DNA from: Bacillota bacterium
GTDB lineage: Bacteria; Bacillota; Sulfobacillia; JAJZYS01; JAJYTV01
Assembly (NCBI GenBank): GCA_021786135.1
Contig: JAJYNV010000205.1
Location: forward strand, 1 to 8,057
DNA length: 8,057 nt
Reading direction: 5' to 3'
A program made the translations under genes and the position numbers. Below the pieces are notes generated by a model, which did not search any database, was not told where the DNA came from, and saw nothing but the letters and a program-made list of their open reading frames with translations. This document shows positions 1 to 5,612 of the stretch, piece by piece (within the stretch, counting starts at the first letter, position 1; every line of letters begins with the position of its first letter).

Positions 1-461
1 CCCTGCTGGCCCTGGCGCTGCCGGTCCTCGGCGTCGGCCTCGTGCCGTCGATCACGGCCCTGGCGCTCTACGCCCTGCTGCCGATCCTGCGCAACACCTA
101 TGTCGGCGTGCGGGGAGTGCCGGCGGAGACGGTGGACTGTGCAAAGGCCATGGGCATGAGCGGCATGCAGGCGCTTCTGCGCGTGGAGCTGCCCATGGCG
201 ATTCCGGTGATCGTCGCCGGGGTGCGCCTCTCCACCATCTATCTCATCTCGTGGGCCGTCCTTGCGGCGTTGATCGGCGGCGGCGGCCTCGGCGTGCTGA
301 TCCTCGAAGGCCTCGCCACCTATGACTTCGGCCTCGTGCTGGCGGGCGCCGTGCCGGCAGCCGTGCTCGCCATTGTGGCGGGCCTCCTGCTTGGCTGGCT
401 GCAGCGCATCCTGACGCCGGTCGGAATACGCGAGCTGGCCGCAGGCGGGAGGGGTGCTTGA
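1..461 (+). CDS. OpuC/OsmU-type glycine betaine ABC transporter permease (5' end missing)
   Basis: Inner-membrane permease subunit of a quaternary-amine (glycine betaine/choline/proline-type) ABC importer. The reading frame is open from the left edge (first full codon at base 3), so the GTG at 42 is an internal Val codon and not the start. About 152 residues are visible; the family is usually about 210-220 residues, so roughly 60 are missing. The visible part has hydrophobic membrane segments and the cytoplasmic EAA loop that docks on the ATPase, encoded around 135-200 (core AKAMGMSG, ending in ELP). A glycine-rich stretch before the last segment (IGGGGLGVLI) is typical of OpuC-like permeases. 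The stop TGA at 459-461 overlaps the next ATG by one base, so the two permeases are translationally coupled. A cognate ATPase gene is expected upstream, outside the window. Family assignment is confident; substrate is inferred. Confidence 0.9.
   Translation, partial: LLALALPVLGVGLVPSITALALYALLPILRNTYVGVRGVPAETVDCAKAMGMSGMQALLRVELPMAIPVIVAGVRLSTIYLISWAVLAALIGGGGLGVLILEGLATYDFGLVLAGAVPAAVLAIVAGLLLGWLQRILTPVGIRELAAGGRGA
448..454 (+). promoter_or_regulatory. Ribosome binding site of the second permease
   Basis: GGAGGGG lies six bases before the ATG at 461, inside the end of the preceding gene. Its spacing favours ATG 461 over the overlapping in-frame TTG at 458. Confidence 0.6.
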
Positions 462-1156
462 TGGGCATCCTCTCCTACCTGGCAGAGAACTTCTCCATGG
501 TGCTCGAGACGGCTGGGGTGCACGCAGGGCTCTCGATCGAGGGGACTCTGTTCGGCGCACTTGTCGCCATCCCGTTCGGGCTTTGGACCTATAGGCGTCC
601 GGGGGTGAGGCGCGTGGCGGCCGCGGTCGCCGAGACGATCCAGACGATTCCGAGCCTCGCCCTGCTGGCCATCCTCATGATCTGGTTCGGCATGGGCGAC
701 ACGACCCTCGTCATTGCGCTCTTCCTTTACGCCTTGATGCCGATGCTGCACAACACCGTGGAGGGCCTCTTGAGCGTGGACCCGGCGCTCGTCGACACGT
801 CCCGGGCACTCGGCATGTCGAGTCGCCAGACCATGTGGCGGGTCCAGATCCCGCTCGCGGCGCCGATCATCCTGACGGGCCTGCGCGTGGCGCTCGTCAC
901 CTCGATCGGCATCGCCACGGTCGGCGTCTTCATCGGCGCCGACGGACTTGGCAGCATCATCTACGGCGGCATGCAGGTCCAGAGCGCGCCGCAGATCTTT
1001 GCCGGCGCCCTGCCGGCTGCGCTCATGGCCATCGTCTTCGACGGAGCGCTCGCGTTCCTGTCAGGGCGGACCAAGAGGCGCAGGGCGCCGGGCCGCGTGC
1101 CGCAGCCGCGGCTGGCGGCGACCCAGGAGACCGTGAAGGGAGATGGTCTTGATTGA
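461..1156 (+). CDS. OpuC/OsmU-type glycine betaine ABC transporter permease, second subunit
   Basis: Second integral-membrane subunit of the importer, 231 residues, pairing with the preceding permease to form the translocation pore. It is a full-length BPD_transp_1-type permease. Hydrophobic segments run through most of residues 15-205, and the EAA loop lies at about residues 112-131 (DTSRALGMS through VQIP). The conserved IGADGLGSII segment follows. The C-terminal tail after about residue 200 is basic and hydrophilic (GRTKRRRAPGR), presumably cytoplasmic, and longer than usual. I chose ATG 461 because of the GGAGGGG at six bases and the TGATG overlap; TTG 458 would add a single residue. The gene ends at 1156, four bases into the next gene. 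The order permease-permease-receptor differs from the Bacillus opuC order, where the receptor lies between the permeases. Substrate is inferred from the neighbouring receptor. Confidence 0.92.
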   Translation: MGILSYLAENFSMVLETAGVHAGLSIEGTLFGALVAIPFGLWTYRRPGVRRVAAAVAETIQTIPSLALLAILMIWFGMGDTTLVIALFLYALMPMLHNTVEGLLSVDPALVDTSRALGMSSRQTMWRVQIPLAAPIILTGLRVALVTSIGIATVGVFIGADGLGSIIYGGMQVQSAPQIFAGALPAALMAIVFDGALAFLSGRTKRRRAPGRVPQPRLAATQETVKGDGLD

Positions 1157-2085
1157 ACTTCGGGACTAGGCGACATGCGCGGGTGCTGGCGGTCGGGGTG
1201 GCGATCGTTGCCACGATGCTGTTCGCGGCCGGCTGCGGATCGAGCACCGGGACCTCCTCGCCGGATACCGGCACCATAGTGATCGGCTCGAAGAACTTCA
1301 CAGAGAACGAGATCCTCGCGCAGATGTTCGCGGACCTGATCCAGGCCAACACCAAGATGAACGTCGTCCTGAAGCAGGACATGGGCGGCACCCTGGTCGA
1401 CTTCAATGCCCTGAGGAGCGGACAGATCGACGTGTATCCCGACTACACCGGCACCGGCTACGTCGAGATCCTCAAGCAGCCGAAGCCTGCGAGCGAGCAG
1501 GCCATGTACGACTACGTGCAAAAGCAGTACGAGAAGAAGTGGGGCCTCGAGTGGTTGAAGCCGCTCGGCTTCAACGACACGTACGCCGTGGCGATCCCGC
1601 AGTCCCTGGCGACGAAGGACCACATCGAGACCATCAGCCAGCTGGTTCCCTATGCCTCGCAGCTCACGGCGGGAATCGACGCCGAGTGCCAGAACCGGCC
1701 GGACTGCCTGCCGGGTCTCGAAAAGGACTACAACCTGAAGTTCGGACAGGTCCTCACGATCGACCACTCGCTCGTGTACCAGGCGATGGCCGAGGGCAAG
1801 ATCCAGGCGACCGACGCATTCACGACGGACGGCGGACTTGAGAAGTACCACCTGGCGGTGCTGAAGGACAACAAGGGCTTCTTCCCCGCCTACTACGCGG
1901 CGGCGGTCATCCGCCAGGACTTCCTCAAGCAGCACCCGGAGGTGGCCGGGGTGCTGAACAAGCTGGCGGGCCAGATCAGCGATGCCGAGATGGAGCACCT
2001 CAACTACGAGGTGGACATCTCGAAGAAGTCCATCCCCCAGGTGGCGAAGGAGTTCCTGGTCTCGAAGGGGCTCCTCAAGGGCTAA
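1153..2085 (+). CDS. Glycine betaine/choline-type substrate-binding lipoprotein (OpuCC/OsmF family)
   Basis: Extracytoplasmic receptor of the importer, 310 residues. The N-terminus is basic (RRHAR) with a hydrophobic core and a lipobox ending LFAAGC, so Cys28 is the predicted lipidation site. The mature protein begins with the family signature IGSKNFTENEILAQM, followed by the YPDYTGTG segment (Tyr95, Tyr98), Tyr144 in NDTYAV, and Tyr247/Tyr248 in FFPAYYAA. Family members bind quaternary amines in an aromatic cage, and these tyrosines are candidates for it. The start must be at or after 1153, because an in-frame TGA occupies 1150-1152; TTG 1153 is the first codon after it. AAGGGAG at 1136-1142 lies ten bases upstream, and the start overlaps the preceding TGA stop at 1154-1156. 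An unusual Cys179/Cys185 pair lies in the loop before PGLEKDY. Exact ligand is not decidable from sequence. Confidence 0.93.
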   Translation: MNFGTRRHARVLAVGVAIVATMLFAAGCGSSTGTSSPDTGTIVIGSKNFTENEILAQMFADLIQANTKMNVVLKQDMGGTLVDFNALRSGQIDVYPDYTGTGYVEILKQPKPASEQAMYDYVQKQYEKKWGLEWLKPLGFNDTYAVAIPQSLATKDHIETISQLVPYASQLTAGIDAECQNRPDCLPGLEKDYNLKFGQVLTIDHSLVYQAMAEGKIQATDAFTTDGGLEKYHLAVLKDNKGFFPAYYAAAVIRQDFLKQHPEVAGVLNKLAGQISDAEMEHLNYEVDISKKSIPQVAKEFLVSKGLLKG

Positions 2086-2099
2086 CAGAGTGCAGGAGC

Positions 2100-2133
2100 G
2101 CGGCGGGGACCGGCTTGGCCGGGTCCCCGCCGC
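2100..2133 (+). terminator. GC-rich 12-bp hairpin downstream of the importer operon
   Basis: A perfect inverted repeat (GCGGCGGGGACC at 2100-2111 with GGTCCCCGCCGC at 2122-2133) and a 10-base loop, 15 bases past the receptor stop codon. No T-run follows (CTTGCG), so it may act as an mRNA 3'-end stabiliser or as part of a two-hairpin terminator with the next stem. Confidence 0.5.
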
Positions 2134-2151
2134 CTTGCGTCCAGGCGCGGG

Positions 2152-2171
2152 AGAGGCGCCTTGGCGCCTTT
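2152..2171 (+). terminator. Short hairpin with T-stretch, probable intrinsic terminator
   Basis: AGGCGCC at 2154-2160 pairs with GGCGCCT at 2163-2169, extended by a G-T and an A-T pair to 2152/2171. The innermost pair would close a loop of only two bases, so it probably opens to a four-base loop. It ends in TTT followed by an AT-rich stretch (GATCATATAA), the only such stretch nearby. With the stronger hairpin at 2100-2133 it probably forms the operon's end. The T-run is short. Confidence 0.45.
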
Positions 2172-2272
2172 GATCATATAACCCAGTGGACACTGCCGGC
2201 GATGGAGCGGCGACGCGGGGACGACCAAGAGCGCCCAGGGATCTGGGGCGGGACCTGGCCATCGTGATCGAG

Positions 2273-2282
2273 TGCCATGGCA
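2273..2282. repeat. Perfect 10-bp palindrome upstream of the lysozyme gene
   Basis: TGCCATGGCA reads the same on both strands and sits 22 bases before the lysozyme ATG, just before the RBS. It could be a small operator half-site pair or chance. No second copy was seen in the window. No clear promoter could be placed in 2172-2288. Confidence 0.25.
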
Positions 2283-2288
2283 GTGCCC

Positions 2289-2295
2289 AAGGAGG
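2289..2295 (+). promoter_or_regulatory. Strong ribosome binding site of the lysozyme gene
   Basis: AAGGAGG, a full match to the consensus Shine-Dalgarno, lies nine bases before ATG 2305. It decides the start: the in-frame GTG at 2272 lies upstream of this site and is not used. Confidence 0.75.
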
Positions 2296-2304
2296 GTCAG
2301 GACG

Positions 2305-3234
2305 ATGCAAGGGCGCACACCGACCGGCGCACAGGGCATCGATGTCTCCTACGCACAGGGAACGGTCACCTGGGCGAAGGTTCAGGCTGCGGGTATCGCC
2401 TTCGCCTACGCGCGGGCAACGCAGGGCCTGAGCATCCACGACACGGAGTTCTCCCGCAACTGGCCCAACATCCGCTCCCACGGACTGATGCGCGGCGCCT
2501 ACCATTTCGCTGTTCCCGGCACGACGCTCGACGACGCACGCCAGCAGGCGGCGTGGTTCGCTGCGGCCGTCAAAGACGCGGGTGGCGCCGGGCCGGGCGA
2601 CCTGCCGCCGGTCCTCGACCTCGAGTCCAATCCGCAGAAGCTAGGGCCCGGGCCGCTCGCCAACTGGGCGCTCACGTGGCTCGCCGCCGTGGACGAGGCG
2701 CTGGGCAGCCGCGCGATGCTCTACGGACCATGGTCCTTCCTCTCGTCCCTGCCGCGCGGAGCGCTGGCCGAGCGCGAGCTCTGGCTCGCGTTCCCCGACA
2801 CCGCGGCGGTACCGCGGGATCTGCCCAACTGGGCGAACTGGTCGTGCATCCAGTACACCTTCCACGGCCAGGTGCCTGGCATCTCAGGCGCGGTGGACCG
2901 CGACGAATGGTGCCTGCCGGTGCGGGACCTGGCGCAGGCGGTCGGCTTCACGGCGCCCGCGCCGGCCCCCGCGGGCCCCAAGCTGGTCGTGGCGCAATCG
3001 CCCACCCTGCAGCCCATCGCGCAGCAACTCGCCGAGCAGTACGGCTGGCAGGCGGCCTCTACCCTCGATCGGATCCAAGGGGCGGCCGCGGTCGTCTGCG
3101 TCGGCGGCACGCCGGACTTCATCGCCCGGGCCAAGGCGGCGGCCGGCGGCGCATGGCACGAGCCGCTCGCGGGCGCGAATCTCTGGCGCACGCTGCAGCT
3201 CGTGGCCGAAGCCGGCCTGACGGGCAAGTTCTGA
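2305..3234 (+). CDS. GH25 (Chalaropsis-type) lysozyme with an additional C-terminal module
   Basis: Predicted N-acetylmuramidase that cleaves the peptidoglycan glycan backbone, 309 residues. The GH25 domain spans about residues 10-212. It opens with GIDVS (Asp13), carries the catalytic DLE motif (Asp105, Glu107), and ends with the conserved Gln183 region and VDRDEW (Asp198). These match in type and spacing the active-site acids described for GH25 enzymes such as cellosyl. A Pro/Ala-rich linker (residues 216-225) leads to an 84-residue C-terminal module of unknown type. Its VCVGGTPDF and LAGANLWRT segments faintly recall cell-wall-binding repeat 2 (PF04122). There is no signal peptide, so export would need a holin-like or other route. 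ATG 2305 is chosen for its AAGGAGG. The stop TGA overlaps the ATG of the next gene by one base, so the two are probably translated together. Catalytic assignment is confident; the biological role is inferred. Confidence 0.92.
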   Translation: MQGRTPTGAQGIDVSYAQGTVTWAKVQAAGIAFAYARATQGLSIHDTEFSRNWPNIRSHGLMRGAYHFAVPGTTLDDARQQAAWFAAAVKDAGGAGPGDLPPVLDLESNPQKLGPGPLANWALTWLAAVDEALGSRAMLYGPWSFLSSLPRGALAERELWLAFPDTAAVPRDLPNWANWSCIQYTFHGQVPGISGAVDRDEWCLPVRDLAQAVGFTAPAPAPAGPKLVVAQSPTLQPIAQQLAEQYGWQAASTLDRIQGAAAVVCVGGTPDFIARAKAAAGGAWHEPLAGANLWRTLQLVAEAGLTGKF

Positions 3235-3590
3235 TGGCCGCGCCAAGGCGCAGGCAGGCGCCGGACAGGGCGGCCCTGATGCGCACGCGCGCCCTGGACT
3301 GGATCGCCTACACGCTCGTGACTCTCTATGTCCTGGTGGCCACCACGCTCGCCTTGTGGGCCGCGCTCACCCGAGCCGGGCTGCCGGCGGGCGTCGTCAC
3401 GGTGCTGCGCGACCTTGGCGAGTACGTCGCCATGCCGACCATCCTCGGTCTCGCCGGCATGAGCGCTGTCACCCGGATCTGGGGCGACGGACAGGCGTAC
3501 GTGGATCCCGCGGCCCCGTCGCCTGCGCAAGGTGTCATGGGCGGCGGCGCGACGCAGAACCCTCCGGTCGCGGCGCCGCCCCAGGAGTAA
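3234..3590 (+). CDS. Small holin-like membrane protein overlapping the lysozyme gene
   Basis: Unrecognised protein of 118 residues. The N-terminus is strongly basic (PRRRQ, then RTR), followed by a clear membrane helix at about residues 23-45 and a shorter, less certain second one at about 64-80. The hydrophilic tail (residues 84-118) is rich in Pro, Ala and Gly. Size, one or two membrane helices and position next to a leaderless lysozyme resemble phage holins, but I see no motif of a named holin family. An anchor or partner for the lysozyme is equally possible. The start ATG 3234 overlaps the lysozyme TGA (TGATG), which indicates translational coupling. The same reading frame stays open upstream through the lysozyme gene, but that part overlaps the lysozyme and has no membrane or domain signature, so the short version is preferred. 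Confidence 0.72.
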   Translation: MAAPRRRQAPDRAALMRTRALDWIAYTLVTLYVLVATTLALWAALTRAGLPAGVVTVLRDLGEYVAMPTILGLAGMSAVTRIWGDGQAYVDPAAPSPAQGVMGGGATQNPPVAAPPQE

Positions 3591-3599
3591 GCGGCGGCG
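3574..3599. terminator. Weak hairpin at the convergent gene junction
   Basis: CGCCGCC at 3574-3580 pairs with GGCGGCG at 3593-3599 around a 12-base loop that contains the stop codon of the holin-like gene. It sits where two convergent genes meet (16 bases between stops) and could slow transcription from either side. There is no T-run on either strand, so this is a weak candidate. Confidence 0.25.
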
Positions 3600-3606
3600 A
3601 ACGGCG

Positions 3607-4368
3607 TCAGGTCAGGAAGTACGCCACGGCGACCACGAGGCCGATGCTGACGACGATCTGCCGCAGCAGCCCTGGCTTGACCCTTCCGGCGAGGCGGCCG
3701 CCGAGCGATCCGCCCAGGAGCGAGCCCAGGAACATGACGATGGCGGCCGGCCAGACGATCTTGCCCGAGAAGACGAAGAAGACGGCGGCGGCGACGTTGG
3801 TGGCGAGGGAGATCGCCTGTTTGACGGCATTGAGGCGCGTCAGGGACTCGTCCACGGTCAGGCCGAGCATCCCGAGCGTGATCACGCCAAGGCCCGCCCC
3901 GAAGTATCCGCCATAGACGGTCGCGAGACCGACTGTGGGTAGGCTCCAGCGCTCCGAAACCGAGCCGCCGCGGCGCTCGGCCCGCGCGTCGAGCCACGCC
4001 TTCAGACGCGGCTGGGCGGCCAGCAGCAAGGTGCCCACCAGGATGAGGTACGGTACGAGAAAACGGAAGACGTGCTCGGAGGTCACCTGCAGGAGCCAGG
4101 CGCCGATGAGCCCGCCGATGACGCCGGCGGGCAGGAGTGTCCGAAGGCGGCCGACCTGACCCTCGAGGTCCTTGCGCTGCGCCAGCGTGCCGCCGAGATA
4201 GCCGGGGCAGAGCGCCACGGTATTGGTCATGTTGGCTGCGACGACGGGAACCCCGACGGCGGTGAGGACTGGGAAGGTGATGAGGGTGCCTCCGCCCGCG
4301 AGGGCGTTCACAATGCCGCCTGCGACGGCGGCCAGGAGGACGAGGAGGAACTGCAGCCAAGTGAGCAT
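3607..4368 (-). CDS. TauE/SafE family sulfite/anion permease-like membrane protein
   Basis: Polytopic membrane protein of 253 residues, the usual size for TauE/SafE proteins, with about eight predicted helices. The family's internal duplication is visible. The first half has GGIVNALAGGGTLI (Gly25-Gly27) followed by FPVL and NMTNTVAL; the second half has YGGYFGAGLGVITL followed by LNAVKQAISLATN. Family members are implicated in export or uptake of sulfite, sulfonates, sulfoacetate and similar organic anions. Nothing adjacent (no sulfonate catabolic or sulfur gene) indicates the substrate. The start is ATG at 4368-4366, with GGAGG eight bases upstream on the minus strand. It is transcribed toward the lysozyme pair and away from the aldo/keto reductase. 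The family is confident; substrate and direction of transport are unknown. Confidence 0.92.
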   Translation of the reverse strand: MLTWLQFLLVLLAAVAGGIVNALAGGGTLITFPVLTAVGVPVVAANMTNTVALCPGYLGGTLAQRKDLEGQVGRLRTLLPAGVIGGLIGAWLLQVTSEHVFRFLVPYLILVGTLLLAAQPRLKAWLDARAERRGGSVSERWSLPTVGLATVYGGYFGAGLGVITLGMLGLTVDESLTRLNAVKQAISLATNVAAAVFFVFSGKIVWPAAIVMFLGSLLGGSLGGRLAGRVKPGLLRQIVVSIGLVVAVAYFLT

Positions 4369-4376
4369 GAGGTGGA

Positions 4377-4381
4377 CCTCC
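4377..4381 (-). promoter_or_regulatory. Ribosome binding site of the TauE/SafE gene
   Basis: GGAGG on the minus strand, eight bases before the ATG at 4368-4366. It supports that start. Confidence 0.65.
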
Positions 4382-4473
4382 GCTGGGGAGAAGGGGCAGG
4401 AAGGAATGTTCCGGCAAAGCCCCGCTGTTCGCAGTGTACCTTCCCCGGCCCTCAGCGCCTAGCGCCATCCAGG

Positions 4474-4502
4474 TTGATCAGGCGCGGTCCGAGGGGGAGA
4501 AT
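4474..4502 (+). promoter_or_regulatory. Candidate sigma-70-type promoter of the aldo/keto reductase gene
   Basis: TTGATC (4474-4479) and GAGAAT (4497-4502) are separated by 17 bases; each matches the consensus at four of six positions. It would give a leader of about 75 bases before the reductase. The rest of 4369-4584, the 216-base region between the divergent genes, shows no other gene. I found no convincing promoter for the minus-strand TauE/SafE gene there. Confidence 0.28.
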
Positions 4503-4584
4503 GGGAGGTACCAGGCAATTGGGCCCGTCCGGCCACCGGCCGCTGGCGGCGGATCGGACAGGCTCCGAGAGGGAGCGTGGCAGC

Positions 4585-5577
4585 GTGAGGATGCGCAGGC
4601 TGGGCAAGGACGGCCCTGAGGTTTCGGCACTCGGTCTTGGCTGCATGGGCATGTCGGACTTCTACGCCGGTCAGGACGACGAGGAGTCGATCCGCACGAT
4701 CGAGCGGGCACTCGAACTCGGCGTCACCTTCCTCGACACGGCCGACATGTACGGCGTCGGTCGCAACGAGGAACTGGTCGGCCGGGCGATTCGCGGTCAC
4801 CGCCACGACGTCTTCCTGGCGACCAAGTTCGGCAACGTGCGAGGCCCCAAGGGCGAGCACCTGGGCGTCAACGGGCGTCCGGAGTACGTTCGCGAGGCGT
4901 GCGACACGAGCCTCAGGCGCCTCGGGGTGGACCACATCGATCTCTACTACCAGCATCGCGTGGATCCGGAGGTGCCGATCGAGGACACCGTCGGCGCCAT
5001 GTCGGATCTTGTCCGCCAGGGCAAGGTGCGCTATCTCGGGCTCTCGGAGGCGGCGCCTGAGACGATCCGGCGCGCCGTGCGGGTGCACCCGATCGCGGCG
5101 CTGCAGACCGAGTACTCGCTCTGGACCCGGCATGTCGAGGAGGAGATCCTGCCCACCTGCCGCGAGCTCGGCGTCGGGTTCGTTCCCTACAGCCCCCTCG
5201 GCCGCGGCTTCCTCACCGGCCGCATCCGCTCCCAGCAGGACCTTCTGGAGAACGACTACCGCCGCGTCTCGCCGCGGTTCCTCGAGCAGAACCTGGCGCA
5301 GAACCTGGCCCTCGTCGCCCGCGTCGAGGAGATCGCCAGGGAACGGGGCGTCACCCCGGCGCAGCTGGCGCTCGCGTGGGTCCTCCGCCAGGGCGACGAC
5401 ATCGTGCCGATTCCCGGAACCAAGCGCCGTGCCTACCTTGAGGAGAACCTGGGCGCGATCGATGTCGAGCTCACGCCGCAGGAGGCCGGGCGGATCGGTG
5501 ATGCCTTCTCGCCGGCCGACGTGTCCGGCGAGCGCTATCCGGAAGGGGCCATGCGCGCCATCGACCGGACGCGCTAG
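4585..5577 (+). CDS. Aldo/keto reductase, AKR13-like
   Basis: NADPH-dependent oxidoreductase of the (beta/alpha)8-barrel AKR superfamily, 330 residues, reducing an unidentified carbonyl substrate in the cytoplasm. The N-terminus carries the typical LGKDGPEVSALGLGCMGMS segment. The catalytic tetrad is complete: Asp51, Tyr56, Lys81 and His124 (numbered from the GTG). YSPLGRGFL (from Tyr202) and PIPGTKR (residues 275-281, cofactor phosphate-binding region) are also conserved, so the enzyme looks intact. Two starts are close: GTG 4585 has GGGAG nine bases upstream, while ATG 4591 would have it 15 bases away. I chose GTG, but ATG is possible and costs only two residues. The open frame extends far upstream into the antisense of the TauE/SafE gene, but that part has no AKR sequence. 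The GLGCMGMS signature suggests AKR13 rather than the Kv-beta or AKR1 groups. The next gene begins 35 bases downstream, so co-transcription is likely. Confidence 0.93.
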   Translation: MRMRRLGKDGPEVSALGLGCMGMSDFYAGQDDEESIRTIERALELGVTFLDTADMYGVGRNEELVGRAIRGHRHDVFLATKFGNVRGPKGEHLGVNGRPEYVREACDTSLRRLGVDHIDLYYQHRVDPEVPIEDTVGAMSDLVRQGKVRYLGLSEAAPETIRRAVRVHPIAALQTEYSLWTRHVEEEILPTCRELGVGFVPYSPLGRGFLTGRIRSQQDLLENDYRRVSPRFLEQNLAQNLALVARVEEIARERGVTPAQLALAWVLRQGDDIVPIPGTKRRAYLEENLGAIDVELTPQEAGRIGDAFSPADVSGERYPEGAMRAIDRTR

Positions 5578-5612
5578 ACAGACGTGGGCATGATCTTTCC
5601 TCGGGACGGACG

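Noticed and set aside
2177..2182. TATAAC as a -10 box for the lysozyme gene
   Set aside because: No -35-like hexamer lies 16-18 bases upstream; that position is the GC-rich hairpin, and the AT-rich stretch is better explained as part of the terminator.
961..2505. Long minus-strand open frame (514 codons) antisense to the importer and the start of the lysozyme gene
   Set aside because: It runs opposite to three genes with clear family motifs, has no recognisable domain, and is Arg/Val/Leu/Gly-rich as expected from GC-rich antisense frames.
2277..3233. Open plus-strand frame through the lysozyme gene, continuous with the holin-like gene
   Set aside because: It overlaps the whole lysozyme gene, is Arg/Ala/Gly-rich and has no domain. 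Only the part after the TGATG at 3234 looks like a protein.
3326..4468. Second minus-strand frame across the TauE/SafE gene
   Set aside because: Its Arg/Pro-rich sequence lacks the membrane helices and duplicated motif that the frame at 3607-4368 shows.
4072..4584. Upstream extension of the aldo/keto reductase frame
   Set aside because: It lies antisense to the TauE/SafE gene, has no AKR homology, and a good RBS exists at GTG 4585.
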